In this document: positions 26,937 through 35,953 of the stretch, piece by piece
Layout of the letters: each line of letters starts with the position of its first letter
Numbering within the stretch: position 1 is the first letter of the stretch
NCBI GenBank assembly: GCA_016841245.1
Contig: JAENZN010000002.1
Coordinates: forward strand, 134,843-198,842
Origin: Syntrophomonas sp.
Lineage (GTDB): Bacteria; Bacillota; Syntrophomonadia; Syntrophomonadales; Syntrophomonadaceae
Direction: 5' to 3'
DNA: 64,000 bases
Position numbers and translations under genes: made by a program
The notes under the pieces: generated by a model
Seen by the model: only the letters and a program-made list of their open reading frames with translations
Database searches by the model: none
Told to the model about the DNA's origin: nothing

Positions 26937-27786
26937 TTTGTAATACCTCCTCTGTTAATGCGGTATAGGCTGCGTAAGGAATTTCATAACCATATTTTTG
27001 GTGCAGATTCATACATTTTACGGTATAGTCCATGGCTGCTGCTGCGCGTGCAGTTTCTGGGATAATAGTATTAAAAAATCTACGGTAACCTCCCTCGGAT
27101 TCTCTTAACTTAAGCAGGTTGATTTGATTAGAATGATGTATGTTTTGTTTACGGAACTTGTTGGCGACTACACCCAGGGGGTTAATTCTAATTCCAGTGC
27201 TATCTGATAAGCGACTAATGCGGCTTACAATCTGGGGGATGCCATAGGTGGACAGAATATCAGGAATAACAGGTATCAAATAGTGCTGACTGATAATAAG
27301 ACCGTTTTGGGTAATCAAACCCAGATTGGGAGGACAATCTATGAGTACTATATCGTAGTGGGCAAGGTGGTTGACTAATGCCTCGGCCAGTACCGTAACT
27401 GGTTTTAAGGGCAAAAATCTGCTCACCGGGATGGTGATTATAAGATCCTGCAGGTCGATTAAATCCAGACTCGATGGAAGTAAATCGAGAGCGTTTATTC
27501 CACCTCCGACATTAGATACATTTTTTATTATAGCCTCTTCAGCTGAGAAGATATTAGTATTCTCGATTTTATCACGGAACAGCTGCATTAACGTCTGTCC
27601 CCGGATATTTCTTTTTACCCAGCTATCTTCCCCAATTAAAGCAACCGTAGCATTAGTCTGGGGGTCCAGGTCTATGATCAGCACTTTCAGGTCATAATTG
27701 AAGGCCATTATTTCTCCAAGAGCTATGGTGATAGTAGTCTTTCCTACTCCGCCTTTTAGATTTATGATACTTATTACTTCAGGCAT
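26923..27786 (-). CDS. ParA/Soj-family ATPase
   Basis: 287 residues. It has the deviant Walker A motif KGGVGKTT near residue 11 with the signature lysine, DLDPQTNATVAL (A' motif), and VLIDCPPNLG (Walker B). Such ATPases position DNA or protein cargo on the nucleoid or membrane. ATG 27786 after AGGA is preferred to GTG 27801, which overlaps the ribosome site. The gene is followed by a coupled small protein and not by parB, and no chromosomal parS-like site was recognised, so it is probably not the chromosome segregation Soj. Confidence 0.85.
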   Translation of the reverse strand: MPEVISIINLKGGVGKTTITIALGEIMAFNYDLKVLIIDLDPQTNATVALIGEDSWVKRNIRGQTLMQLFRDKIENTNIFSAEEAIIKNVSNVGGGINALDLLPSSLDLIDLQDLIITIPVSRFLPLKPVTVLAEALVNHLAHYDIVLIDCPPNLGLITQNGLIISQHYLIPVIPDILSTYGIPQIVSRISRLSDSTGIRINPLGVVANKFRKQNIHHSNQINLLKLRESEGGYRRFFNTIIPETARAAAAMDYTVKCMNLHQKYGYEIPYAAYTALTEEVLQNVQD

Positions 27787-27865
27787 AAAGCATTTCCTCA
27801 CCGTTGTCAGTATTTTTATTAATCTTTCTTTACCAGAGCTATTTAATCCTGCATGGGAGCAGGAA

Positions 27866-28240
27866 CTAACTTACTAACTTACTAACTTAACCTTCACAGT
27901 TAACATACTGTCGCGGCTACGGCTTGGAGAGCATTATGCTTTGTCCCGCCGTCACCCTTGGGCACTACCCCAAACCGGGACAACTGATGTGCATTTACTT
28001 GGTTACTGCACTATTAAGGTTGCTGATGTTCCCGTTGGTAACTATTAATGTTGCGGCCGGTCTTATTTTAACCCTGTAGAAAACTTCATAAGTTATATCT
28101 GGTTATTCAATCTATTTACCCTCTGTAACCGCCTTATCCTTCTTGCCAAAACCAAGCATAACTCGTCAGTTGGGTACGAAAGTGAGTTAGCAAGTAGTGC
28201 CTGACCCCTTAACGGGGAAACTGTCCCTGTGTCCCGGTTA
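27866..28240. other. Intergenic region with tandem octamers and nested hairpins
   Basis: This non-coding gap before the lipoprotein has three tandem copies of ACTAACTT (about 27867-27890). It also has a nested hairpin at 27943-27981, with GTCCCG pairing CGGGAC around TTGGG/CCCAA, and a GTGCA/TGCAC stem at 27989-28011. Near 28215-28240 there is a GGGGAAACTGTCCC repeat of the dispersed family. No ribosome-site-supported frame was found. It may be a structured RNA or a decayed mobile element; I recognise no known riboswitch. Confidence 0.35.
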
Positions 28241-28350
28241 CATCATGATATAATAAAATATATGTAAGATAGTATCGTTTTTATCATAATATCTGTTAGA
28301 AGGGAAAAGCAACCAGGAATAATATTATAACAAAGAGGGGAGGACATAAT

Positions 28351-29322
28351 TTGGGAAGATTTTCGGAAAGTAACAATAACAAGTATTCTGTTGTTTTGCT
28401 CTTATTAATAATTTCACTGCTGTTTTCAACCAGCCTAACCGGCTGTGCCAGTTCATCATACCTGGAAACGCGGCAGGAAGCAACAAGCAATCAGGCTGCT
28501 CCTGAATATTCGGGATTGAGTGATTCCAGTGTGGGTAATGAGGCTGCAAAAACCACCAGCCCTGATTATAATGAAATGGCTCAGTCCGTTCCTGACCATG
28601 AACGAAAAGTGATACAAAACGCCGGTATGGTTCTTGCTGTCAGCGACGCCAGCCAGGCTATGGACCAGATCGTTAAAATCGGCCAGGATAATCAGGGTTA
28701 TACAGTAAGCAGTAATTTCTCTCGAGGGGATGATTGGGTACGTGGAGAGGTAAATATTAAGGTGCCCTCAGCTAGACTGAGCAGTGTTATGGATGAAATA
28801 GCTGCTTTGGGTGAAATAAAAGACAAAAATATTACCACCCAGGATGTAACCGAAGAATATTACGATTCCCAGGCCCGGTTGACGGTATTGAAAAAGAAGG
28901 AAGAGCGCCTGCTGATATTATATGACCAGGCTAAAACAATTGAAGAAATAGTAGCAGTTGAAAATGAATTAACCCGGGTTAGAAGTGACATAGAAGTCCT
29001 GCAGGGGAGACTCAAGTACCTGGAAAATGCCACCAGTTACAGTTCGATTTCGGTGTCCTTAAGCCAGGTAGCCCCGGGTACGGTCGAAGTTCCTGAAGGT
29101 GTATGGGCTAAAGCTATGCAGGCCTTTATTAATAGCGCCAACGGGGTTGTAAATTTCTTGAGTGGGTTCTTTATTTTTCTCATTGCCTTTATACCCTGGG
29201 CGATTCTCCTGGCCTTGATAATCTGGGTTTTCCGTGTCTTGAAGAGAAAATACCATTGGAGTTTTAAGAAGAATAAAAAAAATATAGTACCTGCAACAGC
29301 AGAAGAAGACAAACGAGAGTAG
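28351..29322 (+). CDS. DUF4349 lipoprotein
   Basis: 323 residues. The start is TTG 28351 after GGGGAGG. An N-terminal signal of the lipoprotein type ends in the lipobox LTGC near residue 31, then a polar linker. Residues about 85-240 form the DUF4349 region (RKVIQNAGMVLAV, WVRGEVNIKVPSARL, TTQDVTEEYYDSQARL) with a long coiled coil EELLILYDQAK to TRVRSDIEVLQGRL. A C-terminal membrane helix (FLSGFFIFLIAFIPWAILLALIIWVF) and a basic tail follow. It is probably an outer-face membrane-anchored protein. Function unknown. A strong terminator follows. Confidence 0.82.
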   Translation: MGRFSESNNNKYSVVLLLLIISLLFSTSLTGCASSSYLETRQEATSNQAAPEYSGLSDSSVGNEAAKTTSPDYNEMAQSVPDHERKVIQNAGMVLAVSDASQAMDQIVKIGQDNQGYTVSSNFSRGDDWVRGEVNIKVPSARLSSVMDEIAALGEIKDKNITTQDVTEEYYDSQARLTVLKKKEERLLILYDQAKTIEEIVAVENELTRVRSDIEVLQGRLKYLENATSYSSISVSLSQVAPGTVEVPEGVWAKAMQAFINSANGVVNFLSGFFIFLIAFIPWAILLALIIWVFRVLKRKYHWSFKKNKKNIVPATAEEDKRE

Positions 29323-29350
29323 GTTTCAATAAGCAATGGAGGTCTATTAT

Positions 29351-29382
29351 CAAGAAGCCGGCGGTGGCCGGCTTCTTGTTTG
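29351..29382. terminator. Rho-independent terminator, 12-bp stem
   Basis: CAAGAAGCCGGC and its perfect complement enclose a GGTG loop; TTT follows on the plus strand. It separates the lipoprotein gene from the convergent sensor gene. Confidence 0.88.
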
Positions 29383-29393
29383 GGTGTCGCGAA

Positions 29394-31886
29394 CTATGCA
29401 GGGTACTCCGATAGACTAGTTGCAATGGAAAAGATATCCTCGTCCAGGTTAAATCCCTGGCTTGATATGAAGATGCCTACCAGATAAGGATCGAACTGTT
29501 TAGTAGAACAGCGCCTCAGCTCCAGCAAGGCTTCCTGAACAGACAATTTATCTTTATAAGGGCGTCCCTGAGTCATAACATCAAAAGCATCTGCAATAGT
29601 CAGCATACGTGCATGCAGCGGTATGTTTTCACCCTGTAAACCCAATGGATAACCGGTGCCATTCCAGGATTCATGGTGATACAATATAGCTTCTGCCACT
29701 AATGCCATCTCTGGAGATGATTTGGCAATTCGGTATCCTATCTCGCTGTGCTTTTTCATAATATCCCATTCGCTGCTGGTGAGCTGCGAGGTTTTCTTTA
29801 GAATACTGTCCGGAATAGTTATCTTACCAATATCATGCAGTGCTGCCAGCAAAATAAGTTCGTCCATATCACTATCCGGAAGCTGCATGTATTTTGCCAT
29901 TTTAATCAGTATATCCTTGAGCCTCTGAGTATGCTCTGCTGTTTCGTGATTCTTGGACAGGAGGGTTTTTAGCAGTGATTTAATTACTGCATTATGATTG
30001 CTGGTATGCTGCAGCAGCTTGTTACGATACATTTTTTCTTCCGCTTGGCGCAGTATTTCACCGATGTCTTGATTAGGGTCATTTTTAGTCATTATTCCTA
30101 AACTGGCACTTACCTGTAAACCTTGTATTTCAATTTCGTTTATAGCACCTTTTATTCTTTCGCAGATTACCGAGGCAATGGCACTGCTGGTGGAAGGAAA
30201 CAAGAGCATATATTCATCTCCGCCCCAGCGGCAGGTAATGTCATCTCGGCGACAGGAACGCTTTATAACCCGGGCTACCTTGATTAATAGTTCATCCCCC
30301 CGGTCGTGACCCAGAGCGTCATTTATGAGTTTTAGTCCATTGACATCGATAACTACCAGGCTCAAGGGCAGGTTATCCAATGTGTTCAGTAGATCTAATC
30401 TATCTTCAAAATAGGAGCGATTATAGAGACCGGTAAGTTTATCATGATAACTTAAATATTTCACTTTTTCTTCAGCCTGTTTCCGTACCGAAATATCCAT
30501 CATATAACCCTGGATTTGAATCAATTCATCATCATGGTCAAAAATGCCTACTATGTTTTCCAGTATCGTAATCGACCTGCCGTGGATATCGTGGATGATT
30601 TTTTCCGAATTAGTAATTCTTTTTTCCTGCTGTAATTTTTTCAATATAGTTTGTTTATTAACAGAATGGAAAAGATTCCAGGCATTAATAGAGGATATTT
30701 CCTCAAAGGATTTATAACCCAGCATATCCAGAAAGCTTGGGTTACAAAGCAGGATTTTACCTTCCGGTGTACATATATAATTGGCTGAAAGTGCTTCCTC
30801 AAACATCTGCTGGTATTGCTGCCGGTTCGTTGATAGCTGTTGATGGGTGGATTCGATCTCGGCCATCATAAGATTAATGTTCTGAGTAAGGCCAGAAACT
30901 TCGTCCCGTCCCATTACAGGTATCCTGATGGAAAAATCCTGGTGGCAGCTTATTTCGCTAACCTTGCTAGACAAGAGTTTAACCTTGCTCAAGATCAATT
31001 TACTTAAAAGGAAAATGATAAGCCCGGTCATTAGTGTTATAACCAGGATGATTGCATATCCGAAATAGTGAAGAGAGGTCTGGGCCTGTTGAGATATATC
31101 TCGGGGCAGATTAACTTCTAACACCACCGCCGGATTATCATAGATGTCTTTTAAGACGGTATGGCCCGTCATTATATGGTCGTCAAGCACTTCGCAAGCG
31201 ATATTCTCACCATTTTGGATTTCGATAATAGAAGTATCTTCCGACAGCCGGTGGGAATTGTAATCCAATATGGAAAAAGATATATGAGTCGTTTCGGCCA
31301 GTCTACTTATCAAATTTCGGTCCAGCATACGTCCCATAAACATAGTGCCGACTGCCGGGCCTTTTCCATCGCTATTCAAAATAGGATGAGCGCTGAACAA
31401 CAGTATCCCCTCCGGTAGTTTGAGCAATCCATTTACCGTACCTTGTGCGGCGGTGGTAGTAAGGATAGTGTTATCTGGCTCAAAATGCTGCAACAGGCTC
31501 TGGAGATGGGCTATCTGCTGATTGCGCTGAGAATCATAAGTGCTTCCCGCAGCTACCGCTCCGTTTTTATCAATTAGCAATATAGTGTACAAATTAAGGG
31601 AGGAACAAATATCATCTGTTAGGCAGCTTTGAAGGTATTCCTGATTGTTATTAGACATGAAATCGTAGGAATCATCCCAGACAGCCCAATCACCGCAAAG
31701 AATATCAAGAGATTTAAGCTGTCCATCAATAGCCCCGGATACCTGTTCTACTTTTAATGCGGTATATTTATTTTCTAACTGCTGAAAATTATCCATAAAT
31801 ATTACATCTGAAATATAATATAGCGAAAATAATAATATAATGCTTACTGTGACCAGGATGACAAATGTCTTCCGAATCAAGGTCAT
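29394..31886 (-). CDS. CHASE4-type/HAMP/PAS/GGDEF/HD-GYP c-di-GMP enzyme
   Basis: 830 residues. An N-terminal helix is followed by an extracellular region (about 30-270) with WAVWDDSYDF, typical of CHASE4 sensors. Then come a second helix, HAMP, a PAS domain (about 360-470), GGDEF (about 490-640) and HD-GYP (about 650-830). The cyclase signature is GGDEY with an RRDD inhibitory site five residues before it. HD-GYP is intact: HDIGKITIPDSIL, HSEIGYRIA and HHESWNGTGYP. It may both make and degrade c-di-GMP in response to an external signal. The start is the first codon of the signal-anchor helix, preceded by AGGAGG. It is the second c-di-GMP gene in the window. Confidence 0.9.
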   Translation of the reverse strand: MTLIRKTFVILVTVSIILLFSLYYISDVIFMDNFQQLENKYTALKVEQVSGAIDGQLKSLDILCGDWAVWDDSYDFMSNNNQEYLQSCLTDDICSSLNLYTILLIDKNGAVAAGSTYDSQRNQQIAHLQSLLQHFEPDNTILTTTAAQGTVNGLLKLPEGILLFSAHPILNSDGKGPAVGTMFMGRMLDRNLISRLAETTHISFSILDYNSHRLSEDTSIIEIQNGENIACEVLDDHIMTGHTVLKDIYDNPAVVLEVNLPRDISQQAQTSLHYFGYAIILVITLMTGLIIFLLSKLILSKVKLLSSKVSEISCHQDFSIRIPVMGRDEVSGLTQNINLMMAEIESTHQQLSTNRQQYQQMFEEALSANYICTPEGKILLCNPSFLDMLGYKSFEEISSINAWNLFHSVNKQTILKKLQQEKRITNSEKIIHDIHGRSITILENIVGIFDHDDELIQIQGYMMDISVRKQAEEKVKYLSYHDKLTGLYNRSYFEDRLDLLNTLDNLPLSLVVIDVNGLKLINDALGHDRGDELLIKVARVIKRSCRRDDITCRWGGDEYMLLFPSTSSAIASVICERIKGAINEIEIQGLQVSASLGIMTKNDPNQDIGEILRQAEEKMYRNKLLQHTSNHNAVIKSLLKTLLSKNHETAEHTQRLKDILIKMAKYMQLPDSDMDELILLAALHDIGKITIPDSILKKTSQLTSSEWDIMKKHSEIGYRIAKSSPEMALVAEAILYHHESWNGTGYPLGLQGENIPLHARMLTIADAFDVMTQGRPYKDKLSVQEALLELRRCSTKQFDPYLVGIFISSQGFNLDEDIFSIATSLSEYPA

Positions 31887-32044
31887 GACTTCCTCCTGGA
31901 TATAAAAAAACTTTTAAAATATATTCCACGAATTGGTGCAATAATCCTGCCTTAATAGGATAAAATTCACAAAATAACATAAAATGTACACATGTACTTA
32001 TCAAATCAATGCGTGTACGGGCGTGAGGTGGCAAATAGGCATGG

Positions 32045-32260
32045 CTAGGGCATTAATTGGGGGAAATACTTTCCGTTATCCAATCCTATCCCGGCTATTT
32101 TTTCCCTGGCTTGATCGAAATCTTCCTGCTTAGGATATACTCCCAGGTCTACCGGCTCGACATTAGCTGATATATATGGTACAGCCAATTTTAATATTAG
32201 GTAAATACCAATCGGTATTAAAAGAAGTACAGCTAATAATATATAACGAGAAAGTTTCAA
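32045..32260 (-). CDS. Small membrane protein
   Basis: 71 residues starting at TTG 32260, eight bases after AAGGGGG; the upstream ATG 32269 abuts the ribosome site. One membrane helix (ILLAVLLLIPIGIYLILKLAV) is followed by a polar tail (NVEPVDLGVYPKQEDFDQAR). No family recognised. It is the last host-type gene before the tRNA-Leu repeat array. Confidence 0.55.
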   Translation of the reverse strand: MKLSRYILLAVLLLIPIGIYLILKLAVPYISANVEPVDLGVYPKQEDFDQAREKIAGIGLDNGKYFPQLMP

Positions 32261-32509
32261 TTCTTCCATCCCCCTTTGTCTATTATAAAATGCTTTACTA
32301 ATAAATAGTATATCCGCAAATATTTGAATATTTATTCTATAATATAGTTAATATTTATACATAAGGAAAGCAGGGGAGGGTCGAGCAGGATGAATATAAG
32401 CGGAAGTTCTGCCATAACCGCCTGGCTTTTGTGAACGGCAATGGAGGGATTATGAGTACCCAGTCCAGCCTGATATTAGGGAGGGAAAGAAATGGTAGAA
32501 GATAATGGT

Positions 32510-33110
32510 AATAAATGGTATAAAAGAGGCCGCACGACACTCAAAATCTATTGCGCAAGAAGCCCTTTTCGACCGGTCAGTGGCTCCCGAACCCGCGTGG
32601 CTGCTGGGTTCTTGATAAATGAAAGTCTCTAGGGTTTTTAATATCCCTCCACCATATCCCTCCAAATTCCAAAGATGGATTATGAAGAGGGAAATTGAAA
32701 TAAATTTGCCGATGTGGCGGAATTGGCAGACGCACCGCACTCAAAATCCAGTGCGCGAAAGCCCATTTTTGATCGGTCGGCGGCTCCCGAACCCGCGTGG
32801 TTGCTGGGTTCTTGATAATCGAATAGTCTTTATGGTTTTTAATATCCCTCCACCATATCCCTCCAAATTCCAGAGACGGATTAGGGAGAGGGAAATTGAA
32901 ATATAACTTGCCGATGTGGCGGAATTGGCAGACGCACCGCACTCAAAATCGTGTGCGCGAAAACCCCTTTTCGACCGGTTGGCGGCTCTCAAACCAGCGT
33001 GGTTGCTGGGTTCTTGATAATTGAATATCCTCTATGATTTTTAATATCCCTCCACCATATCCCTCCAAATTCCAAAAGCGGATTAGGGAGAGGGAATTTG
33101 AAATAAACTT
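32510..33110 (+). repeat. Three tandem ~201-bp units carrying tRNA-Leu 5' halves
   Basis: The motif TCAAAAT of the tRNA-Leu anticodon loop recurs at 32541, 32741, 32943 and, in the intact gene, 33144: periods of 200, 202 and 201. Units beginning at 32708 and 32910 repeat the first ~40 bases of the intact tRNA exactly, and the unit near 32525 is decayed. Each then diverges from the tRNA just after the anticodon loop into a conserved ~90-base tail (GGTTGCTGGGTTCTTGAT core) and a ~70-base CCCTCC-rich stretch that also stands upstream of the intact tRNA. Next to an integrase this looks like stacked attachment-site scars. Confidence 0.85.
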
Positions 33111-33196
33111 GCCGATGTGGCGGAATTGGCAGACGCACCGCACTCAAAATGCGGCGGATAACCTCCATGCCGGTTCGACTCCGGCCATCGGCACCA
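33111..33196 (+). tRNA. tRNA-Leu (anticodon CAA)
   Basis: 86 bases with an encoded CCA. The 7-bp acceptor stem is GCCGATG/CATCGGC and the anticodon stem is CCGCA/TGCGG. Loop CTCAAAA gives anticodon CAA at 33145-33147. A long variable arm of class II type and a T-arm GCCGG-TTCGACT-CCGGC complete the fold. It is the probable integration target: the integrase gene of the conjugative element follows 170 bases downstream. Confidence 0.95.
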
Positions 33197-33211
33197 GAAA
33201 CAATCGCTCTT

Positions 33212-33246
33212 AAAGCCGCGATACAAGCGGATTTGAGGGCTTTTTT
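33212..33246 (+). terminator. Probable terminator after tRNA-Leu
   Basis: AAAGCC pairs with GGCTTT and is followed by a T-run (six T). The long loop can fold further (CCGC/GCGG). Confidence 0.5.
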
Positions 33247-33366
33247 CTTTTCTGGCGAAACCCTTCTGTTTGCCGCCCGAATACCGTCACATGAACCATT
33301 TTAGCGCATATTGGCAATGCTCTCAGCTCCCTTTCCACCTGGCATTCCGCCCGTTTTGGAGGGATG

Positions 33367-34842
33367 TCAGGAGGGATATACGCCGATGATGGCGTTGGCC
33401 GAAGCAACCTTGGAGCTGAAATCCAGGTGGGTGTAGATATTCGAGGTTGTGGAAATATCACTGTGCCCCAACCATTCCTGGATCTCTTTCAGGCTGACGC
33501 CGTTGGCGTACAACAAACTGGCGCAGCTATGGCGGGTATCGTGGAAGCGGATTTTTTTGAGGCCGTGGTTTTTCAGCGTGAGCGAGAAATTCTGAGTGAT
33601 ATATCCCGGCTTGATCCTTTCTCCCAGCTCATTCACGTAGATGTAGCCAAGATGCTCCCGGCAATAGGCTTTTCCGCATACTTTTTGATCGCGCTCCTGC
33701 TCTGCCTTGAGCCGCAGGAGAAGCTTTTCAAAAGGCTCTACCAGCGGCAGGGTGCGGTGGCTCGACTTGGTTTTGGTGCGGTCCTTTTCCACGATGATGG
33801 CTTTTCCGTCCACCCTTACCTCGGTTACGGTGTGCTTGATGGTCAGCGTCTTTTTTTTGAAGTCAATCGCGTTCCATTTCAGCCCTACGATCTCACTGCG
33901 GCGCAGTCCGTAAAACGCGCCTAAAATAACGGCCAACTCTATCGGTCTATTTTTCACAACGGCGAACAAGGCTTCCAATTCGCCGGCATCGTAAATACTG
34001 CCTACAAATTTCCCGGTTTTAGGCCGCTCGATCCGATCGGCGGGGTTAAAGTTGATCAGTCCCACTTTGAAAGCGTACTGCAATGCTTTACGAATATTGG
34101 CATGGCGATGGATCACCGTGTTGGCACTCAGCCCTTTTTCGTTAAGCTCATACTGATAATAATCCTGAATGTGCTTTGGTGTTATATCCTTCAAGGTAAG
34201 CTTGAATTCCTTAAAATAGGGAATGATGCGGCTCTTAATGGTAACAACATATGATGCGTAGGTAGTCATTTCAACATTGTGTTTCATCATCTCCAGCCAT
34301 TCCAGCAGGAAGTCGGTAAACAGTATTTGCACCTCACCGGAGATCGGGTTTACTTTATCAGCCGGATTTTCCCGGATCAGTTCAAGCTCCACGGCGTATT
34401 CCAAGGCTTCTTTGATGACCTCGTGATATTGGAGCAGGGCATTGTTTAAGGCGCGATTTCCTGTTCTCTCATACTGATAGTAGCCTTCTATATCCTCCGG
34501 CTTTATTTTCGCTACCGTAACGTCGGTATTCTTAAAGTAAGGGATGATGAAATTTTTTGTATCGTATAAGTAGAGGGCGTAGGTATCAGCATCCACTCTG
34601 CCGATAACATTTTGCAGCCATTTTGTTAGGAAGCTTGCAAACAAAGCGTTCTTGTCAATCATTGCCGTGTCGGGATTAAACTCTTTCCTGGTTTTCAAAA
34701 GCAGTGCTTCAGCACGTTTTTTATTCCCCTTGATGGGAAGTTCCGTACTGACAGACTTGGTTTGGCGCTTTCCGTTCATATCCTTATAGGTGAGGATCAT
34801 GTGGAAAAAGCCGTTTTTTTCTCGCAGATGTCCTGTTACCAT
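33367..34842 (-). CDS. Tyrosine integrase with duplicated core-binding domain
   Basis: 491 residues, about 100 longer than usual Tn916-like integrases. The N-terminal arm-binding region (about 1-60) resembles Tn916-type integrases. Two similar core-binding units follow: about 67-165 (LFASFLTKWL, FIIPYFKN, YYQYERTGN, ENPADKVNP) and about 174-273 (LFTDFLLEWL, RIIPYFKE, YYQYELNEK, FNPADRIERP). The catalytic domain has Arg in YGLRRSEIVGLKW, HDTRH, LGHSDISTTSNIYTH and the nucleophile Tyr. It should integrate the element at tRNA-Leu. It is transcribed towards the tRNA. Confidence 0.95.
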   Translation of the reverse strand: MVTGHLREKNGFFHMILTYKDMNGKRQTKSVSTELPIKGNKKRAEALLLKTRKEFNPDTAMIDKNALFASFLTKWLQNVIGRVDADTYALYLYDTKNFIIPYFKNTDVTVAKIKPEDIEGYYQYERTGNRALNNALLQYHEVIKEALEYAVELELIRENPADKVNPISGEVQILFTDFLLEWLEMMKHNVEMTTYASYVVTIKSRIIPYFKEFKLTLKDITPKHIQDYYQYELNEKGLSANTVIHRHANIRKALQYAFKVGLINFNPADRIERPKTGKFVGSIYDAGELEALFAVVKNRPIELAVILGAFYGLRRSEIVGLKWNAIDFKKKTLTIKHTVTEVRVDGKAIIVEKDRTKTKSSHRTLPLVEPFEKLLLRLKAEQERDQKVCGKAYCREHLGYIYVNELGERIKPGYITQNFSLTLKNHGLKKIRFHDTRHSCASLLYANGVSLKEIQEWLGHSDISTTSNIYTHLDFSSKVASANAIIGVYPS

Positions 34843-34944
34843 AATTCTAACCTCCTTAAAATCAGTAACAGTCTATATTCACCTACCATTGACGGGTACA
34901 GTGTAACAGGCTCCAAAACGATTTACAAATGTGCGAACGATGTT

Positions 34945-35166
34945 TTACGCATCGGATTCCTGTACGACCGCCATGTATTCGAAAATATGGAGCTTGGGGA
35001 TTTTATACGTTCTGCCTATCTTAAAATGCTTGATCTGATTTTGCCGCAAAAGGCGGTATCCTGTTTTTGTGCTGATACCGCCCAGCATTTCACACATTTG
35101 CTCCACACTGACCACATCCGGGTAATCCCGAAAAACCAGCTTATATGCTTCATTGCTTTTCAGCAA
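34945..35166 (-). CDS. Excisionase-like helix-turn-helix protein
   Basis: 73 residues from TTG 35166, seven bases after GAAAGGGG; a longer frame to 35271 lacks a ribosome site. The core VVSVEQMCEMLGGISTKTGYRLLRQNQIKHFKIGRTYKIPK is the MerR/Xis-like winged helix, with YRLLR recognition helix and the wing FKIGRTYKIPK. Excisionases bend DNA at attachment sites and direct the integrase to excision. The position directly upstream of int fits. Confidence 0.82.
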   Translation of the reverse strand: MLKSNEAYKLVFRDYPDVVSVEQMCEMLGGISTKTGYRLLRQNQIKHFKIGRTYKIPKLHIFEYMAVVQESDA

Positions 35167-35663
35167 AGTATCAGCCCCTTTCCTCTCGGAAATACAATGC
35201 AGACAACAGGGGCGCGCCCATGATTGGGTACACATACAGCTCGCACCAAGGTGCGCACCCCTAACCTGCATTGTCTGTTTCAGTTTTATCGTTACGGGCT
35301 TATCGGTGGACGGCGGCTTACCGTCCTCATAGGAATTTCACCTCCCCCCATACTGACGGGCCATCCCCATTGCCTGCGACGCTTTTAACGCTCGGACTGT
35401 GGCTAGACGGAAGTATCATTATCCCTCCGTATGTGTCGCCGCCTTAAATGCAACCAACATTTATTCGTTGCACGGTATTGATCGCTCGCACCTTACCTTC
35501 ATCCAATCCGTAACGGCATGGATACTTCGGCTGTGATCCGGCTAATGCCGGACAGATGGTCTTGGCGTACCTGCAATCTGGCTTCCCTTTTCAAGGCATA
35601 CGGGGAACGTACCGGAAAGACACCTATTCACTTGTCAAAGACCGTGAGGGGGAAGCTTTCTTA

Positions 35664-35695
35664 CCCTCTCGCCCTATACATTGAAAAAAGCCCCG
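35664..35695 (-). promoter_or_regulatory. Repeated promoter-like element, copy 1
   Basis: The 22-mer reading on the minus strand as TTTCAATGTATAGGGCGAGAGG is identical to 36451-36472 and is followed in both copies by AAAATACAGG-type sequence. It contains a TATAGG -10-like hexamer. It lies in the 586-base gap 35167-35752 upstream of the excisionase gene. No convincing gene was found in that gap; the plus-strand frame there has no ribosome site. Confidence 0.4.
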
Positions 35696-35752
35696 CAAAA
35701 TACAGGGTAAAAAAACAAGGCTTGCAGAATTTTTTCCTGCAAGCCTTATAGC

Positions 35753-35953
35753 TTATTTGTCAAACCGCTTTAGCTCAAAGTTGTGTACCGCCAATATGAA
35801 TTCCAGCGTTAAATGCTGCCTACAATCCTCGTCTAGCTTTCCGAACAGGCAGGATTTGTCGATAATCAGCGGTTCAAACTGCCGGATAAGAGTTTCCATT
35901 GCCCGCTCGTTACCATGCTGGGCCTCTTCGATTAAATCCAGTATTTCCGGCAT
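35753..35953 (-). CDS. Tn916-like helix-turn-helix regulator
   Basis: 66 residues, the short HTH_16-type protein found next to xis in Tn916/Tn1549 elements: EILDLIEEAQHGNERAMETLIRQFEPLI followed by a short acidic middle. It resembles the first region of a sigma factor (the pattern NERAMETLIRQF is like sigma region 2.1). It is followed downstream by the excisionase and preceded by the sigma-like gene, all minus strand. Confidence 0.8.
   Translation of the reverse strand: MPEILDLIEEAQHGNERAMETLIRQFEPLIIDKSCLFGKLDEDCRQHLTLEFILAVHNFELKRFDK

Noticed and set aside
27900-28020. c-di-GMP or cobalamin riboswitch before the lipoprotein
   Set aside because: Conserved core motifs of these classes could not be found; only generic hairpins are visible.
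32510-33110. CRISPR array (regular ~200-bp repeats)
   Set aside because: The units are long tandem duplications with tRNA sequence, not short repeats with unique spacers. No CRISPR array was seen anywhere in the window.
32355-33143. Several ~60-120-residue frames repeated in the tRNA-Leu array (both strands)
   Set aside because: They arise from the tandem tRNA-containing repeat; the text (such as MRCVCQFRHIGK) is translated tRNA sequence.
33364-33924. 186-residue plus-strand frame opposite the integrase
   Set aside because: Antisense shadow of a clear integrase gene.
35518-35751. 77-residue plus-strand frame between the excisionase-like gene and the HTH gene
   Set aside because: No ribosome site, no known likeness, and it overlaps the repeated promoter-like element.
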